A DNA stretch of 64,000 nt from Oxyruncus cristatus (taxonomy: Eukaryota; Chordata; Aves; Passeriformes; Cotingidae): positions 692,444 to 756,443 of the forward strand of contig VXAY01002457.1 of NCBI GenBank assembly GCA_013399855.1. Reading direction: 5' to 3'. Numbering within the stretch: position 1 is the first letter of the stretch; every line of letters begins with the position of its first letter. The notes beneath the pieces are model-generated. The model was not told the DNA's origin. It did not search any database and saw only the letters and a list, made by a program, of their open reading frames with translations. The translations under genes and the position numbers were made by a program. Below, piece by piece: positions 50,001 through 62,170 of this stretch.

Positions 50001-51107
50001 AAATCTAGTGTTTTTGGTGTCTCTTGTAAACACACAGACTGAGCTGTCTTTAAATCGTGGTGTAATTTCCGTGCATCTGTTTTGGACTGTCTGCCTTGTG
50101 ACCCTCGGAGAAATACTAATTCTTAACTCGTGGGCCCACTATGTTTTTCAGAGTCTTGGTGCCACAAAAATGACAGCCTGACCATTTCCATTCCACTGAG
50201 CGCCTGAGCTGTGTTGCCTCTTGCTTCATCTGAGTTGCTAATTAGTAACTGTATGGTAGGACCCCACCCCCACCCTTTACTTTGTGAGTTCTTCTTATCC
50301 ATTTTAGGACAGTTAATCCATTTGATTGTTGACCCAGTTAATAGTCAGTAGTCTCAGCTGACTACTGGCTTTGCCCTGAAAAGTATCACAGATGTTTTTA
50401 CAGTCAGAGCAAGACAGGAGATCTAAGGAGTTGCCAGGAGCACTTCTGTTTGTGTCAGAGGGAGTTAACCCCTTAACTGAACATGAGAAACCTCCACTCT
50501 GTTTCAGGATGGTGATGAACAGGTGAATATAAATATTCAATTAAAGTGATTCAACTACCTGTTGGTCTTTGCCTAAAAGTAATTGGAATGAGTTACAGCT
50601 CCTGACTGTGTGAGTTACTGTTCTTCAGCTCTTATTTCTCTCTCTGTTATTGTTTAATTCATCACCTTGGAAATTCTCATCCTGTGTTTCGAAGACTAAG
50701 ACTCTGGGCATCTGCCTCTGCATCCACGATTTATGAGGTCTTAGAGAGGGTGTCTAGAGTCCCCATCCCTATCTTCAGCCATGGTGCTCTTACTGACACC
50801 AAACGTTGGTTTTAGCACATAGTGCTGTGATTTGTAAATAGGATGGCACGTTCTAGCTGGAGGCAGAGCAGTACAAGCTCCAGACACCGCGATGAATGCA
50901 GCCCGGGTGCAGAGTAAACAGCAAGGCTTCATTTAAAAACAAACAGACAAAAAACAACAGTGTATCTCTCTTAAATGGACAATGAATACGGCACGTTCAT
51001 GAGCCCCACCAAAGCCTGCAAGGTACAAATGCATAGATTACCCCACACAGCTCTCATTCGTTAAAGATGTAGCCCATTTTAGCTCGTTGCTCTGTACTGC
51101 GGGCAGA

Positions 51108-51378
51108 TGAGAAAGCTTTAAACAGGAAGCGCTCCTGCCGCTGCAGCAGATTTCTGACTTTTACCCGGAGAGAGCCCGTGTGCTCTGCGAAGAGCAAGAA
51201 CGGCCACGAGCCGAGCGATCCCGGGGCAGGAGCCTGCTCTGGGAAGATCAGGTTGCAATCGTGCCTTTGTAGCTTTACACCACACCCCTTAACGTGAATT
51301 AGTAGGGGAGGATCATATCCAGCTCCGATTCAGGAATTCCTTCTTTCTTCAAGAACTGTTGCTAGGAGTTCGGTGAGT
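51108..51378 (+). promoter_or_regulatory. CpG-rich patch ending in a strong splice donor; candidate noncoding first exon
   Basis: About a dozen CpG dinucleotides fall within roughly 140 bases (51098-51240), against a background where CpG is rare. A TTTAAA box lies at about 51117-51122. The patch runs into unremarkable sequence that ends TTCG|GTGAGT at 51372/51373, a near-consensus 5' splice site. Together this fits a promoter with an untranslated first exon of a long noncoding RNA or an alternative transcript start of a distant gene. No start codon opens a long frame here. A chance GC-rich patch is the main alternative. Confidence 0.3.
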
Positions 51379-52689
51379 ACTTTTTAAGAGACTTTCGGTT
51401 TTAAATGAGCAACCCTTTTTTGTCTTTAGCTGGCAGAAAGAAGTACCTACTGGTGTGTGTTTTCTTTAGAATGTGGTAGATGCAGGAGTCAGATGTTTAG
51501 ATTCAAAGTCCAGCAATGAGTGCTGCAAAAAGGGAGACTTTTTCCCTCTGTAAACTTGAAACAGTAGGACAATGAATAACTTCTGTGATTAATAATACAA
51601 CTAATATTTGGCTGCCAGAATCTCAGACTACGGTATTTTGAGCTCCGAGAGAGTTCTTTGAAAAGAAGCACTCCTAAAGGTGAAAAAGTTAGTTCTGATC
51701 AATAGCTCGAGTTTGAAGAAAAGCTCTTGTTTTTTAAAGCGATTCTCCACTGCAGTTGCTCTAAGGGAGGCTTGATTCAGCAGAGTGGTCGGTCAGGCTT
51801 TCAAATCCTTGTAGGGCATATAACATCTGAAGCAATTAATATTTTAGGAGAAGTACAAGAACATTTTAGGACAGTCAAATTAAGCTGATGACACATAAGC
51901 CAATTTTCACTCACAGTGTATCTTGGAATTCTCAGGAAACTAAAAGCCCTTAAACAGTCAGGGTAGTGAATGAGTCTTACAGTGGTGTCAGCGTAACAAA
52001 CGCACCACCTCCCACCCCACAAAAACCAGAATATTGTTGGTGACTTTTGTAATATTTTACTTGGCAGAAGTGACATAGACTTCATTTCTAGGAACTGTGT
52101 GAAGCAAAACAGTGATACTTGCCTCTATTAAAAAAAAAATACTGCTAAACTTTGCTAATACCTTAGAAACTATAAATACAATTTAAATGAGGAAAAGGCC
52201 TGTGATAATGGGAAAAGAGGAGTAGGGAGAACAATAACAATTTGGATGGGTGGACTACGTATGGGAACAGTCAGTGTGACTCAGTACTCTAGGCATTAGT
52301 CACCCAAGTCCTTTCATGGGAAACATGTAAAGATACAAACCTTCCTTCCTGAATGTCTTATGGATAGAGGCAAAGGCAGGAAGCACAGCTGTCAGGACAG
52401 ATACGGAGAGCAAAGGCGTGCTGGAGGAGTTGCCAGGCACCTACTTGGGAAAAACTGTCAGCCTTTTCTCTTTGTAACCTTCTGTCATCATTTAATTCTA
52501 CTAGGACAGAGTTTATGACTGTCAGTGAAGGCAGCAAGTGTCTATATCCACAGTAAATTTCTCTGCATTATTCTTTAAGCTGAATTTGAGAGATATAATC
52601 AAGTTTACTTTGTGTGTAATGTATGCACAGAACCATGCTGAGGCGGTCAAGGTGATTAAAACACATTCTGCTCTGGCCTTCTCTCCAAA

Positions 52690-52722
52690 TTTCACGTGGG
52701 TCAAATAATGTCCCACGTGAAA
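52690..52722. promoter_or_regulatory. Paired E-box inverted repeat
   Basis: TTTCACGTGGG (52690-52700) and CCCACGTGAAA (52712-52722) are perfect reverse complements separated by 11 bases. Each arm contains the palindromic E-box CACGTG, with the extended TCACGTG form bound by USF, MITF/TFE and similar bHLH-zip factors. The two E-box centres are about 20 bases, or two helical turns, apart, which would place both on the same face of the DNA. A TTAATTAAA patch follows at 52726-52734. Binding is inferred. Confidence 0.45.
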
Positions 52723-53050
52723 GGGTTAATTAAAAAGCAGCCATGGGAATAAGTGCTTGATAAATCCATTTATTTGAAAACTTTGTAACTTTTATGCTGG
52801 AAAGTCTCCGAGTGTGCTTTGTAACCTTTATGTTCATCCTTACATTGTGGATTTCATAGTTTGTAATTTCGAGTTTTAATGTATTTATCTGGTGCAGCTA
52901 CATGACCTTTAAAGTGCATTTAGCCGTTTACTGCAGTGCCCACATTTACCAATATTGCTCATGAACACTCAGTTGTTACTCATCTAGTTAATATTCTAAA
53001 TGCAGAATAACTAAGTTACAGTTTTATGTTCTTGACTCAGGAACGATAGA
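52723..53050. promoter_or_regulatory. Candidate regulatory block next to the paired E-box
   Basis: This low-repeat stretch starts with TTAATTAAA and continues with motif-dense sequence such as GATAAATCCATTTATTTG and ATGACCTTTAAAGTGC. It has no open frame beyond about 60 codons. It resembles enhancer sequence in texture, but I cannot show conservation. Confidence 0.22.
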
Positions 53051-56000
53051 ACAAGTAATGACATTGAGTTTATCCTTAATCTCGCTGCAGAGTAGTTTGG
53101 AAAGCTTAGTGATAAAAACTCATAAATCTTTAGTATCTATTTTAGGGCCTAGAGCCTTTGGTGAGTCTGATATCCCATGTCCAGTTAGACCAGACCCATG
53201 GTTAGAGAAGGAGAATTACTGGGCTCCCGTTCTAGCTTCAAGGACTGTTTCTATGTGTCTCAAATAACCCTTCCAAGTGCATGAACAGGAGCAGACAGGA
53301 GCACCCAGGTGTTCTCCAGTTCAGGAAAAGTGATATCTTTTATGCTATCCTGATTCTGTGGGTCTTGGATTACTTATAGGGCAGAAAACATAGATTGCTC
53401 TCCCTGATATATCAATGGGATTAGGATTGTTTCTGAAAACATGAATATTAAATCACCACTGGAAAAAAAAAGAGATACTGACACCATCACTTCTAGATTT
53501 ACTTGAAAAGGGTGATTCTGGCAATGACTTTCTTTTGCATTTTAACACAAAATGGCAACTGCTGGAAGTGCTTTGTGACTGCCATGATTTTGCTGGTGGG
53601 CATTCAGTACTTTCTGCCAGAGGGACTGAAAGCATATGTATAGGAAGAAGAAAAAAAAATTTTATTAAAAAAAATCGGTAAAACTAGAGAATTACATGAC
53701 TCTCATGCCTCACAGTTGTGGAGCAAAGTGTTTAAAATCTGTCACATTCTAGTACTTACTACTGTCCTTTGTTTGGGCTACATTCTGAACAATCCTATTT
53801 TCCCTCTAAGAACTAGGAGAGGCTGATGGGGTCTTCATATCTAAACCTTTTCTTTGCACTGAAACTGGGGAGAACTGACATAAAGAACAGGGACAAAATA
53901 CCTACTTCTGTATGTTTCTCTTATGAAACCGGTTTAGCTTTACAATAGAGACAGAGTTCCCCTGGGGACAGAGTGAAGCAAAACCATATGGGGAATTGTA
54001 TCATTCCTTTCCTCCCATAGTTGTTTAACAGCAAAACAGACTTGGTTTCAGTCCTTTAAATTTTCTCTCCCAACTCCTTTGTTTGATTTCTTAATTATTT
54101 CCTGGTTTTTTGCTGTTAATACAGCTGTTCATCGCCCTTCTTCAGTACTGTTGCCCTCTTTGCTGATGTGTGCCTTTCATACCTGAGTATACCTCTGAAA
54201 TTAACTGGGTAATTAGATTTACTGTTCAGTGAAAAATGAGAACTAGGCATTTGGGTGCGCTGCTCCAGGCTGCATGTATTGAACACAAGAAAGTAAAACT
54301 TTCCTTCAGAAAATAGAACATTCCAAAAGAACCAGTTTTAAAATAACTATCTCAAAAAGACCAATTGCAGCAAGTCAGTTAGAAATACAAATATTATATA
54401 AAGGAAATACTTAGTTGGTGCTGTTTTTATGAACTCCTGGAAAAGTCTGCTGAAGTGTATTGGCGTTTTCTGTAAACATTTTCTACTTTGAGAAGTAATC
54501 TTTTTGCTTTACATTTGTGGAGTCTGTAGCATAATGAAGTGTTGGACAATGATTTCTACTTTCATCAGTCGGAGAAAATTAGTGTGGAAAGTTGAGGCTG
54601 AAATTTTCTGTGCTGTGAGAGCCATTGGATGAATGCTCTAAGGTGCACAGAGGCTTGCACTGCCACCAAAATAACCTGACCTGTACTATGGTGGGAGGTG
54701 AAAGGAGTACGACCCTTCTTTTCTGTGGCAGTGTTGTTTTATGTTGGTTTAAGTGACTTTAGGGTGCCATCTCGGGCAGTCCAAACGCGGGGGTGTTGCC
54801 GTGGAAGGCATTTTCAGCATTTCTAACCTGTGGGATGATCCAAAGCTCATCCATTGCAGTAAAAGTATCTGTGGCGTCTCCAGCTGGAAAGATAGACAAA
54901 GTGAGCTGAGCTGGCTTGACAGAGCAAGGAAACTTGCAGTGTGGACTTTGGTATGTGTGCAAAATGTGATGTCTGTGGTGGTGAGGTTATGAAAGGTTAA
55001 TGGGCACGGCCAAAAGCAGTCACAGGAGGCGTTACTGAGGCCGGCAGCTTCTTCCTGTGCCTGCCTGTTGTATTTTCAGTATCTGACAGCTTCACTTCAG
55101 CGAAAGGGAATAGTATTTCTGTTGTGTGTGCAATGGGAAATCACACTCAACTGGGTTAACAAATACACAGCTCTGAAATTACTCTCTCCTTTAAAAAAGC
55201 AGGTCCTGGTAAGTTTACTGACCTCTAAATACATGTCTATTTATCAACGAGCACAGCTGAGATTTGAACACATATACTGTTGTCTTCCAGTCCAAACTGC
55301 TAGGAAAAAAACCCCAAAAAACAGATTAGAGAATTTATAAAGCTAGTATGTAACTAATATTGCTGCTTGTTTGGTTTGTGTGTGGATTTTATGCTCTGAG
55401 AGTGGCTATTAAGATGCTGAAGGCATTCCCTGTTTGAAAATAGGATTAGATGACCAGTATTTTTGCTACAAGCAGGTGCAGGTTTGAGTGTAATGGTTTT
55501 GTTGTTTTGCTTTATAAGATTTCTGGAATCACCTAAAACTAATTTGCTTTAGTACACATGCAAAAATATTTTGGTAGGAGCAAAATACTTCTTTTCCCCG
55601 TTGAAAGGTGTATCACAATGAAAATGGGCTAGTTATATGATTTGACTTGGGCAAATCCAGTGTTCCTGTGAAAAGTGAAGCTATTTAATAAATCAGCCTT
55701 AATTCCAGAGTTTATAATCCACTGGGACTGTTGCATCAGGCGCTCTGCACTGCATGATCAGAGAGTGAGGAAAATTGGTCGCGGGCTTCTGTTGCTGAGG
55801 TATAATCTCACTATAGCTCTGCCTCCTGGGATATATCCACTTCCCAGGTCTTGGATGATGGATATCATGGATGGGAGGCCTGACTGAGCCAGGTGAGTGA
55901 AGGAGAACTCAGTGGAGGAGGAAGTTGAAGTCTGGACCTGTGTCACAAGAGAAGTAGAGTGGAGACAGGATGGCAAAAGTACCTGGTGCCAGGTGTGAGC

Positions 56001-56139
56001 CGACTAGGCAAAGGGATTAAATAGGTTCCGGAGCTAAGCTGGGAAAATGGAAACTAGTTTAAAAGCAGGAGTGAAAGGAGTTGACAAAGGAAAGTGAAAA
56101 GGCAAGAGAGGTGCACAGGCATGTGAAAAAGAGAAGGAA

Positions 56140-56400
56140 GCTCTTGTGGCAGGCTTATTAATTTATTTATTTTCATTTTCATTTTGAAACATATCAAGGT
56201 TTCCTTTTCAATTAATTTATCAGGTATGGTTGAAAAGCAGGATTTGCAGCTTTAATGAAAGCAGGGCCAAAGTGGGAGTTTACATCTGACACAATGACAC
56301 CAGGTCATACAGCTTTTCAGCATAAATTCTAATGAAGAAATTTGTTTTTCTAAATTTTCCCTTTACTTCCCAGTTTTCACTTGGGAATTTAAGAGACTGA
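56140..56400. promoter_or_regulatory. Candidate AT-rich regulatory block
   Basis: A TTTATTTATTTTCATTTTCATTT tract leads into CAATTAATTTATC (homeodomain core) and further down a nuclear-receptor half-site AGGTCA near 56302. There are no repeats of known families and no coding frame. Regulatory role is a weak inference. Confidence 0.2.
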
Positions 56401-57220
56401 AATAGTGCAGCAGCAGCAAAGCATTTATGTTACATGATGAGAGGTAGGTAACCAACCAAAATTCTCTCTCGTAACAAGAGGCAAATTTGAAGCTCTTGGA
56501 TGAATCAGATGGAGTCTGTGGTGTCAGGAGTGATACAGACTACTAGAGCTGCCACTGCAGGGCACAGAAGGGAGGTAAGTTGGAGAGGGGGGGTGGAATT
56601 TTGATAGCTTTTGCTTTCAATCAGTAGTGTTTGCGTGCTGATGATTCCCAGTGCGCTGCCTCCCCTTTTATTGAGTTGCTGTGACAGTGCAAGGCTCCGG
56701 TGACCCCGGTGGGAATCAGTTTAATTGACAGCCCAGCACTGACTCTGGGACTTGCAAAGCTGGGCAGGTGTCATCATTCCGTGCTCCCTTTACATCAGAG
56801 CAGAGGTGACGGAATTCACGCTCGATTCATTCTTCCTATTTAGTGCAGAGGAAATGAAAAACATGCCATTTGCAAGCAGCAGCAAAACAACACATGGAAT
56901 GAAATCCTTTTTAAGGGAACAGGCTGACTCTGCCAGCTGGGAGACAGTGCTACAGATAGGTCTAATTAAATCTGTCACACAAGTCCTAGGAGGTAGTACA
57001 AGATATCATAGGGCAAATATAATGCCTCTGAAGTACAGTGGACTGAAAAAACTCTGCTTTTATATCAGAGGTGTTATAATCCTGTCTAATTAGGCCTTTT
57101 AATCCTTAGTTTTAGGCTGTGCTAAATTTGACCTCTGACTACGCACATCCCATCTCATGCTATTAATTCCTCTATTCAATTATATACTTTGCTTTTCCTT
57201 TGTCTTTTTCTAAATTTTTC

Positions 57221-57235
57221 TGTGTGTGTGTGTGT
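57221..57235. repeat. (TG)7 microsatellite
   Basis: Seven TG units, continuing imperfectly to 57240. Confidence 0.92.
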
Positions 57236-57463
57236 CTGTGTTTCAACTTCCTGGGCTGTCAGTGTGAATGAGTCATTTTTACAGACATTACAGTGTCACT
57301 TTCTGCCATTTTCAAGGAATGTCTTTTTTTTGGCTACTGCGGGAAGTGCTAGCTTTTATTTTGCTTTTTCCAGTTAGCGATAGATGACACCGAAAAAATT
57401 GTTTGCATCTAAACAGTCAGGTGACTAGAGAAATTGTTGTTGAAGAGACTATTGAGTAAAAAA

Positions 57464-57503
57464 AATATTATATACGTACATATATATATATATACACACA
57501 CAT
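57464..57503. repeat. AT/AC compound microsatellite
   Basis: AATATTATATACGTACATA, then (TA)n, then (CA)4. Confidence 0.92.
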
Positions 57504-60189
57504 AAAAAGTCTGTCTCCAAAGGCTGCAAACTGCACGGAGAAGACACCAGGTTTTGTACTTTTCTGCCTTTAGCAAAAAAAAAAACTCTTGAGAGCTTCC
57601 TTTTCTTTCTGTGTTTAGGTGCCAGGATCAAAATGGCCTAGTTACAAGACCAGGTAATGAGGATCTGGTTTTGGGAGCTACCTTGGTTATTGTCTGCCTG
57701 GTCTACCTGTATTTCAGGCAGAGGGAAGCCAATTGCATTATTTAGAAAGGAAGGTATTTAATTAGATCAGGAAATAAATTGGTGCCAATTATTACCCGCA
57801 GACCTTCGACCTCCTTTGTCAAGTAACGTTGTTGTTGTCTGTTACAGATATAAAAACACCTCATTAAAAGGGAGGTGGTTTGGGAGCAGTGGAGCGCCAG
57901 TTCTTAAGGAATTGTCTTCATGAAATATGCATTAATGACACTGTGGTGTCGAGAAAAGCCAGTGTTAATGCTGGACTGATTCCTGGCTGTCCTAAGCTAG
58001 AAACCTGCTGGAGGAAGGGGCTGTTATTTACTCTCAGAATTTTCAAAATTTGGCTCAAATAATCAGACCCTTTAACACGAATTATTTGAACTTGAAACAT
58101 TTCCTGTGACAGACAGTCCTTCACAGATGTGTACATCGGACACTTTAGTGAGCCACATGCCACAGATGAACTATTTGAATTGTACTTTCCATATAAATAA
58201 AATGAAAAAAAACCCCAGGATGCATTAAAAAGGACAGTTATATCAGTATCATAAGAGGTTTACAGCTTTAAAGTTCTGTTACTGGGCAGCTGAACATCCA
58301 GGCAGAAGACTTGGTGTTTTTTTTTTTTCTAGAGGATTTAGGTTTTTAATTGAAAAAGCATTGCCAAATTCACCTTGATCTTGGATTTTAGTCTTCCTGT
58401 AGGACTTACAAGAAATAATTAAACCACAGAAGAATTTAAGCATTTTATTAGCAAAACCTTTACCCCACTCATCCCACCTCCACCCCCACCTGACACAGTG
58501 TTCTGGGAATGTCTGACCTTCTGGGAAGGTTAGCAGCAGGATAAAGGAGGTGGTGTTTGGTCAGCTGACTTCACAGTGAGGCAGATACGCAGTTATACAG
58601 CCCACGTTTTTCCTCTGGGGAACGTACCCAAGCATGGAGATGCCCTGCTGCTGACAAGGCACCCTTTCTTTGAAGGGAAATGTAGGAGTTGAGTGGAAGA
58701 ATAGGAATGCTGAACCCTTGGAAGATTTTTGTTTTCTGCACAAATGCAGTAATTTATCCTCGTAAGCACACAGTGACAATTACATGTGGCAGCTCATGAG
58801 ATATGAAATTCTAGCTTTAAATGAAAAATAGAAACTTACTGAGGATTTCCATTTCTGCCTGACTGATTTTTCTTCTACTTGGGAACCAACTTTTGAGAAT
58901 ATGGGAAGATGGACTAAAAACTGATTACTAAATTTTGCAATCTAAATCTCCATTCTGGAGATTCCTGGAAGAAGGAACCAAAGCCTCAGTTTGAGTGATA
59001 AAAACCCCAAATTCAAATAGAATTTTGCTGAACTAGTGAGAGTTTTGATGCCATGTTTGGAAAAGCTCAAATACAGAAAATGAGAGCCTAGGGACAAACT
59101 TGGAATTAATCCTTTGGCAGTTCAGGTTGTGGATAATTTACAAGTTTCTTTATGAAGAGTCACAGTTGTGCCAACGATTACTTCTAAGGAAAACAATGTG
59201 CTAGAAAATTGCCCTTTCCCGCATCATTTCAAAAACTAAAACTGAAAACATATTTGATAATTTTTTTATTCCAGTGAACTCAGGGGAGCCACACCAAGTT
59301 TGGAAGTTATTACTATATATCTAAGCATCAAATGTGAGAGTTTGAAGATATTTCTGCTTCCATTGAGCCAAGATGATGTCAAACTATCACCACCTTTATT
59401 TACATTGTAATGCTACGTACTTGTGCAGTTAGAAATTGTTTACTCTCCATCCTGCTCATGGCTTTTGTAGAACACTCAAGGAATTTGACTGAAGTGTGTA
59501 TTGTCTTCTATATGTTACACAGGGAAGATGAAAGGAAGACAGAAGGGATGTTCCTTACCTTCAGCCTTTATCTTGCTGTTCTGCTGCGTCACTGGGTGTG
59601 CAACTACCGAGCCGGACGGCAGCGAAGAAGAGCATGTTGTGGGTAAGAGGTTACTGCAAAACATCTAAAACTATCCCAAGCAGTGAAGCCCACTATGTTA
59701 AAATGCACTGTAGGTGTAATTCTGCACTGGAGAACTTGAATGGAAAATTTTTGAAATTGAGGCTAAGCTAAAAATAGGCTGGTTTCTAACGAGGAGAGAG
59801 ATGTGCAGAATTGTGTATTAAGCTTTAGCAAAATTGCTTTCTATTGAGGCTTCTGTTTGCCAAGCTTTTTGGAACTCCTAATCCTAAACAAACATTGAGT
59901 TAGATATCAAGGTAATTCCCTTAAAGCTCTGCTTTAGGATCACAGAAAAGTTCATTGTTTAGGGAAAAGAACATAGAGCTGGCAAACTCAGGTTTCATCT
60001 CCCCACGCAAAAGGAGAAGAAATATGATGAATAACATCGTAGATTGCTGTCCCGTGGACAGCTCTCCTGAGTCACAGTTCATGTGCAAAGTTTGGTCTCA
60101 AAATGATGCAATTACTATCCTCGTTGTTTTTGCTGGGCCCTGAAGAAGGTCTTTGTATAGCCCCAAGTGATTTGATATCACTGGATAAA

Positions 60190-60252
60190 TAAAGGAGTTG
60201 GACTCGATCCTTGTTAATCCCTTCCAACTCAGGCTATTCTATAATTCTATCA
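60190..60252 (+). mobile_element. CR1 LINE 3' tail, short fragment
   Basis: This is a plus-strand remnant of only the last 60 or so bases of CR1. It contains GGAGTTGGACTCGATCC, then CCCTTCCAACTC, then the terminal repeats ATTCTAT / AATTCTATC at 60236-60252. It is extreme 5' truncation of the kind common in bird genomes and carries no coding sequence. The left edge is uncertain by about 10 bases. Confidence 0.85.
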
Positions 60253-62009
60253 TTAAAAACTCACCACCTACAGATTTTTGTTAAGAAAAAAAGTGTGACT
60301 GTTAGAACTGGAGAGGTTCTTGGGTTCTCACCTTTGTAAGATCTTTGTTTACTTCCTTGAAGTTAACCAAGATAGATCAGAATTCTGTACTGGATATCAT
60401 TGGGAAAGGTATTTTCATTTCCTCCGAAACAATTCTGAGAAAGCAGATGAGGGAAAAATACACTAAATTATTACACGAGTACACTAAAACATTCCTCTTT
60501 CCTTTAGAAAATTATTTCAAATTGTGATCTCTTCCTTAAGAGAACGATATTCTCTCCATCAAAAACTATGAAGTGGAAACTTCTGTTTGACATGTCTGAT
60601 TTTGAAGCATAACTGGGAATGCAGTTAAGGGGATCCTTTTCTTTATGTTGGCATTCTACCTAATCTGTCCATATTTCATCCTACCTCCATCCAGATTGTT
60701 TCTCTTTGTCAGACTTTTGCAGCAGTGTTCTTTGAGACAGAAGCATTAATTGTGCAGGGTCATGGCTATGCTAAGCTAGTACAAAACTAGTGCTTTAGGA
60801 CCATGTCACAATTAGTCACTACAATTTAAAATATGTGCTGCTGTGCATTAAGCTTATGATTAGCATGGTTGTGTAGTAAAAACTCGTTCATGCAGCATAA
60901 ATTTGTTTCCTCTTAACCCTGAAGTGCACAAATGCCCTTCCTGTTTGAGGCTAAAGTCATATTTATCCTTGCCCTGCACCTCTTAGTCTTATATAAATCC
61001 TTAGCCTAAGCTTGCTGTTCATAATGTCCAAATTGCCTTGCACACTTTGTCACCAGAACAAGAAATCTGCTGGCTTAGATTTTTTCCCTCCATTTACTTT
61101 GTTTATAAAAGACAATAAGAAAATAATCCCAAGGAAATGAAATAGTCATTGTACTGGGCATTATTTTTGTCACTGGTTATTTTGCAACCAATTATTTAAG
61201 ATTATGTGACCAGTAACTTATTTAGTATGAGAAACAGTTGAACTTTTGAGGTCTAATTCAAAAGTAAAACACAATCAAATGTAATTATTAGAAAGTAAAC
61301 TAGGATCCTGTTTTAGTGACTGCTGAAGACTCAGTTACAGTGTTTACAAAGTATTTTCACACTACTTTGTTTCCATAAAATGTTTAGATTGTTGCTAATT
61401 AAAGTGATATTTGTGGTTTCTCAAGATTTAGATTCTGGACTCAGTGAATTTAAATGTATATTCTTGTAGGGTGCAATTTCATTGATAACACTAAGTTAGA
61501 TGGTTATAAAGCATTGACATATTTTGCCCTAGCATTCCATAAAGTTCAGGCATTGAAGGATAAAGTAAGTTGTGTGCGTCCATTATTTGTGATGCCACGC
61601 TTTTGGAGCACATCGAGGGAAAGTGCTTTGTGAATTTAAGAGGGTTTTTTGTCTATTAAATTAGAGTAATAATTAAGATTGCAAGTCCAATGGGATAAAA
61701 AAAATATTAATAACTCATTCTCTTCGAGCAAAACCTGGGATTTTCCCACCAATAAATAAGGGTAATAACAAAAATGAATGTTATAAAAATAACTAGTTTG
61801 TGTATACTGTTCATTAATAGCTTATGTGCTCGGCAGCTCTCTGGTTGGCGTTCCAAAGCCTAAAGAAAATGACTCACAAACTGAATGTGTTTTTGATTCT
61901 TATGGGAAAGTTCGCCAAGAATAAATGTGCCTGCTTAAATTAAAAGTGTAGGAAACACATGGGTGCGAAGAGCACGGAACAGCGCGTGGGTGGGAAACTG
62001 TCAAATTGA

Positions 62010-62170
62010 CGAAGACGGAGAGAAAAGAAGCAGCCATTCATTAGTGGCAAGGTGCTTAGTATTGATACCACTTATCAAAGGCAGACATTTACAAGAAGGG
62101 CTGGAGAGATGACAGCGTAGCTTTATAATTAAGGATAACCACGGAAACTCACACAAGGTTGGGAACACAC
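62010..62170. promoter_or_regulatory. Candidate element with a TCF/LEF-type site
   Basis: TTATCAAAGG (62072-62081) is the reverse complement of CCTTTGATAA, a full TCF/LEF consensus. It overlaps a small inverted repeat TTGATA (62062-62067) and TATCAA (62073-62078). Around it are CATTCATTAGTGG and TAATTAAGG. The block lacks repeats and open frames. Confidence 0.28.

Larger units (their letters stand above)
43166..51107. other. Noncoding stretch, no gene seen
   Basis: It contains the A/C tract, the 35-bp period repeat and the long T-rich tract. The longest open frame of the window (166 codons, minus, 48280-48780) lies here. Its translation is Leu/Phe/Ser/Arg-rich, has no domain I recognise, and no matching promoter, splice pattern or poly(A) context. 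Confidence 0.6.
51379..60189. other. Noncoding stretch with regulatory candidates
   Basis: Downstream of the CpG-rich patch no second exon is evident. It contains the paired E-box, the 56.1 kb AT-rich block, microsatellites at 57.2 and 57.47 kb and a T12 run at 58317-58328. A perfect-looking donor CAG|GTGAGT lies at 55892/55893 without a supporting upstream exon. The 113-codon plus frame at 56752-57093 is unrecognised. Confidence 0.6.

Noticed and set aside
55675..55900. Plus-strand exon ending at CAG|GTGAGT (55892/55893)
   Set aside because: The frame closes just before the donor, no acceptor with a convincing pyrimidine tract precedes it, and the protein is unrecognised.
56752..57093. 113-codon plus-strand frame
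   Set aside because: Unrecognised protein with no exon signals. The DNA looks more like noncoding sequence, and the start codon has no supporting context.
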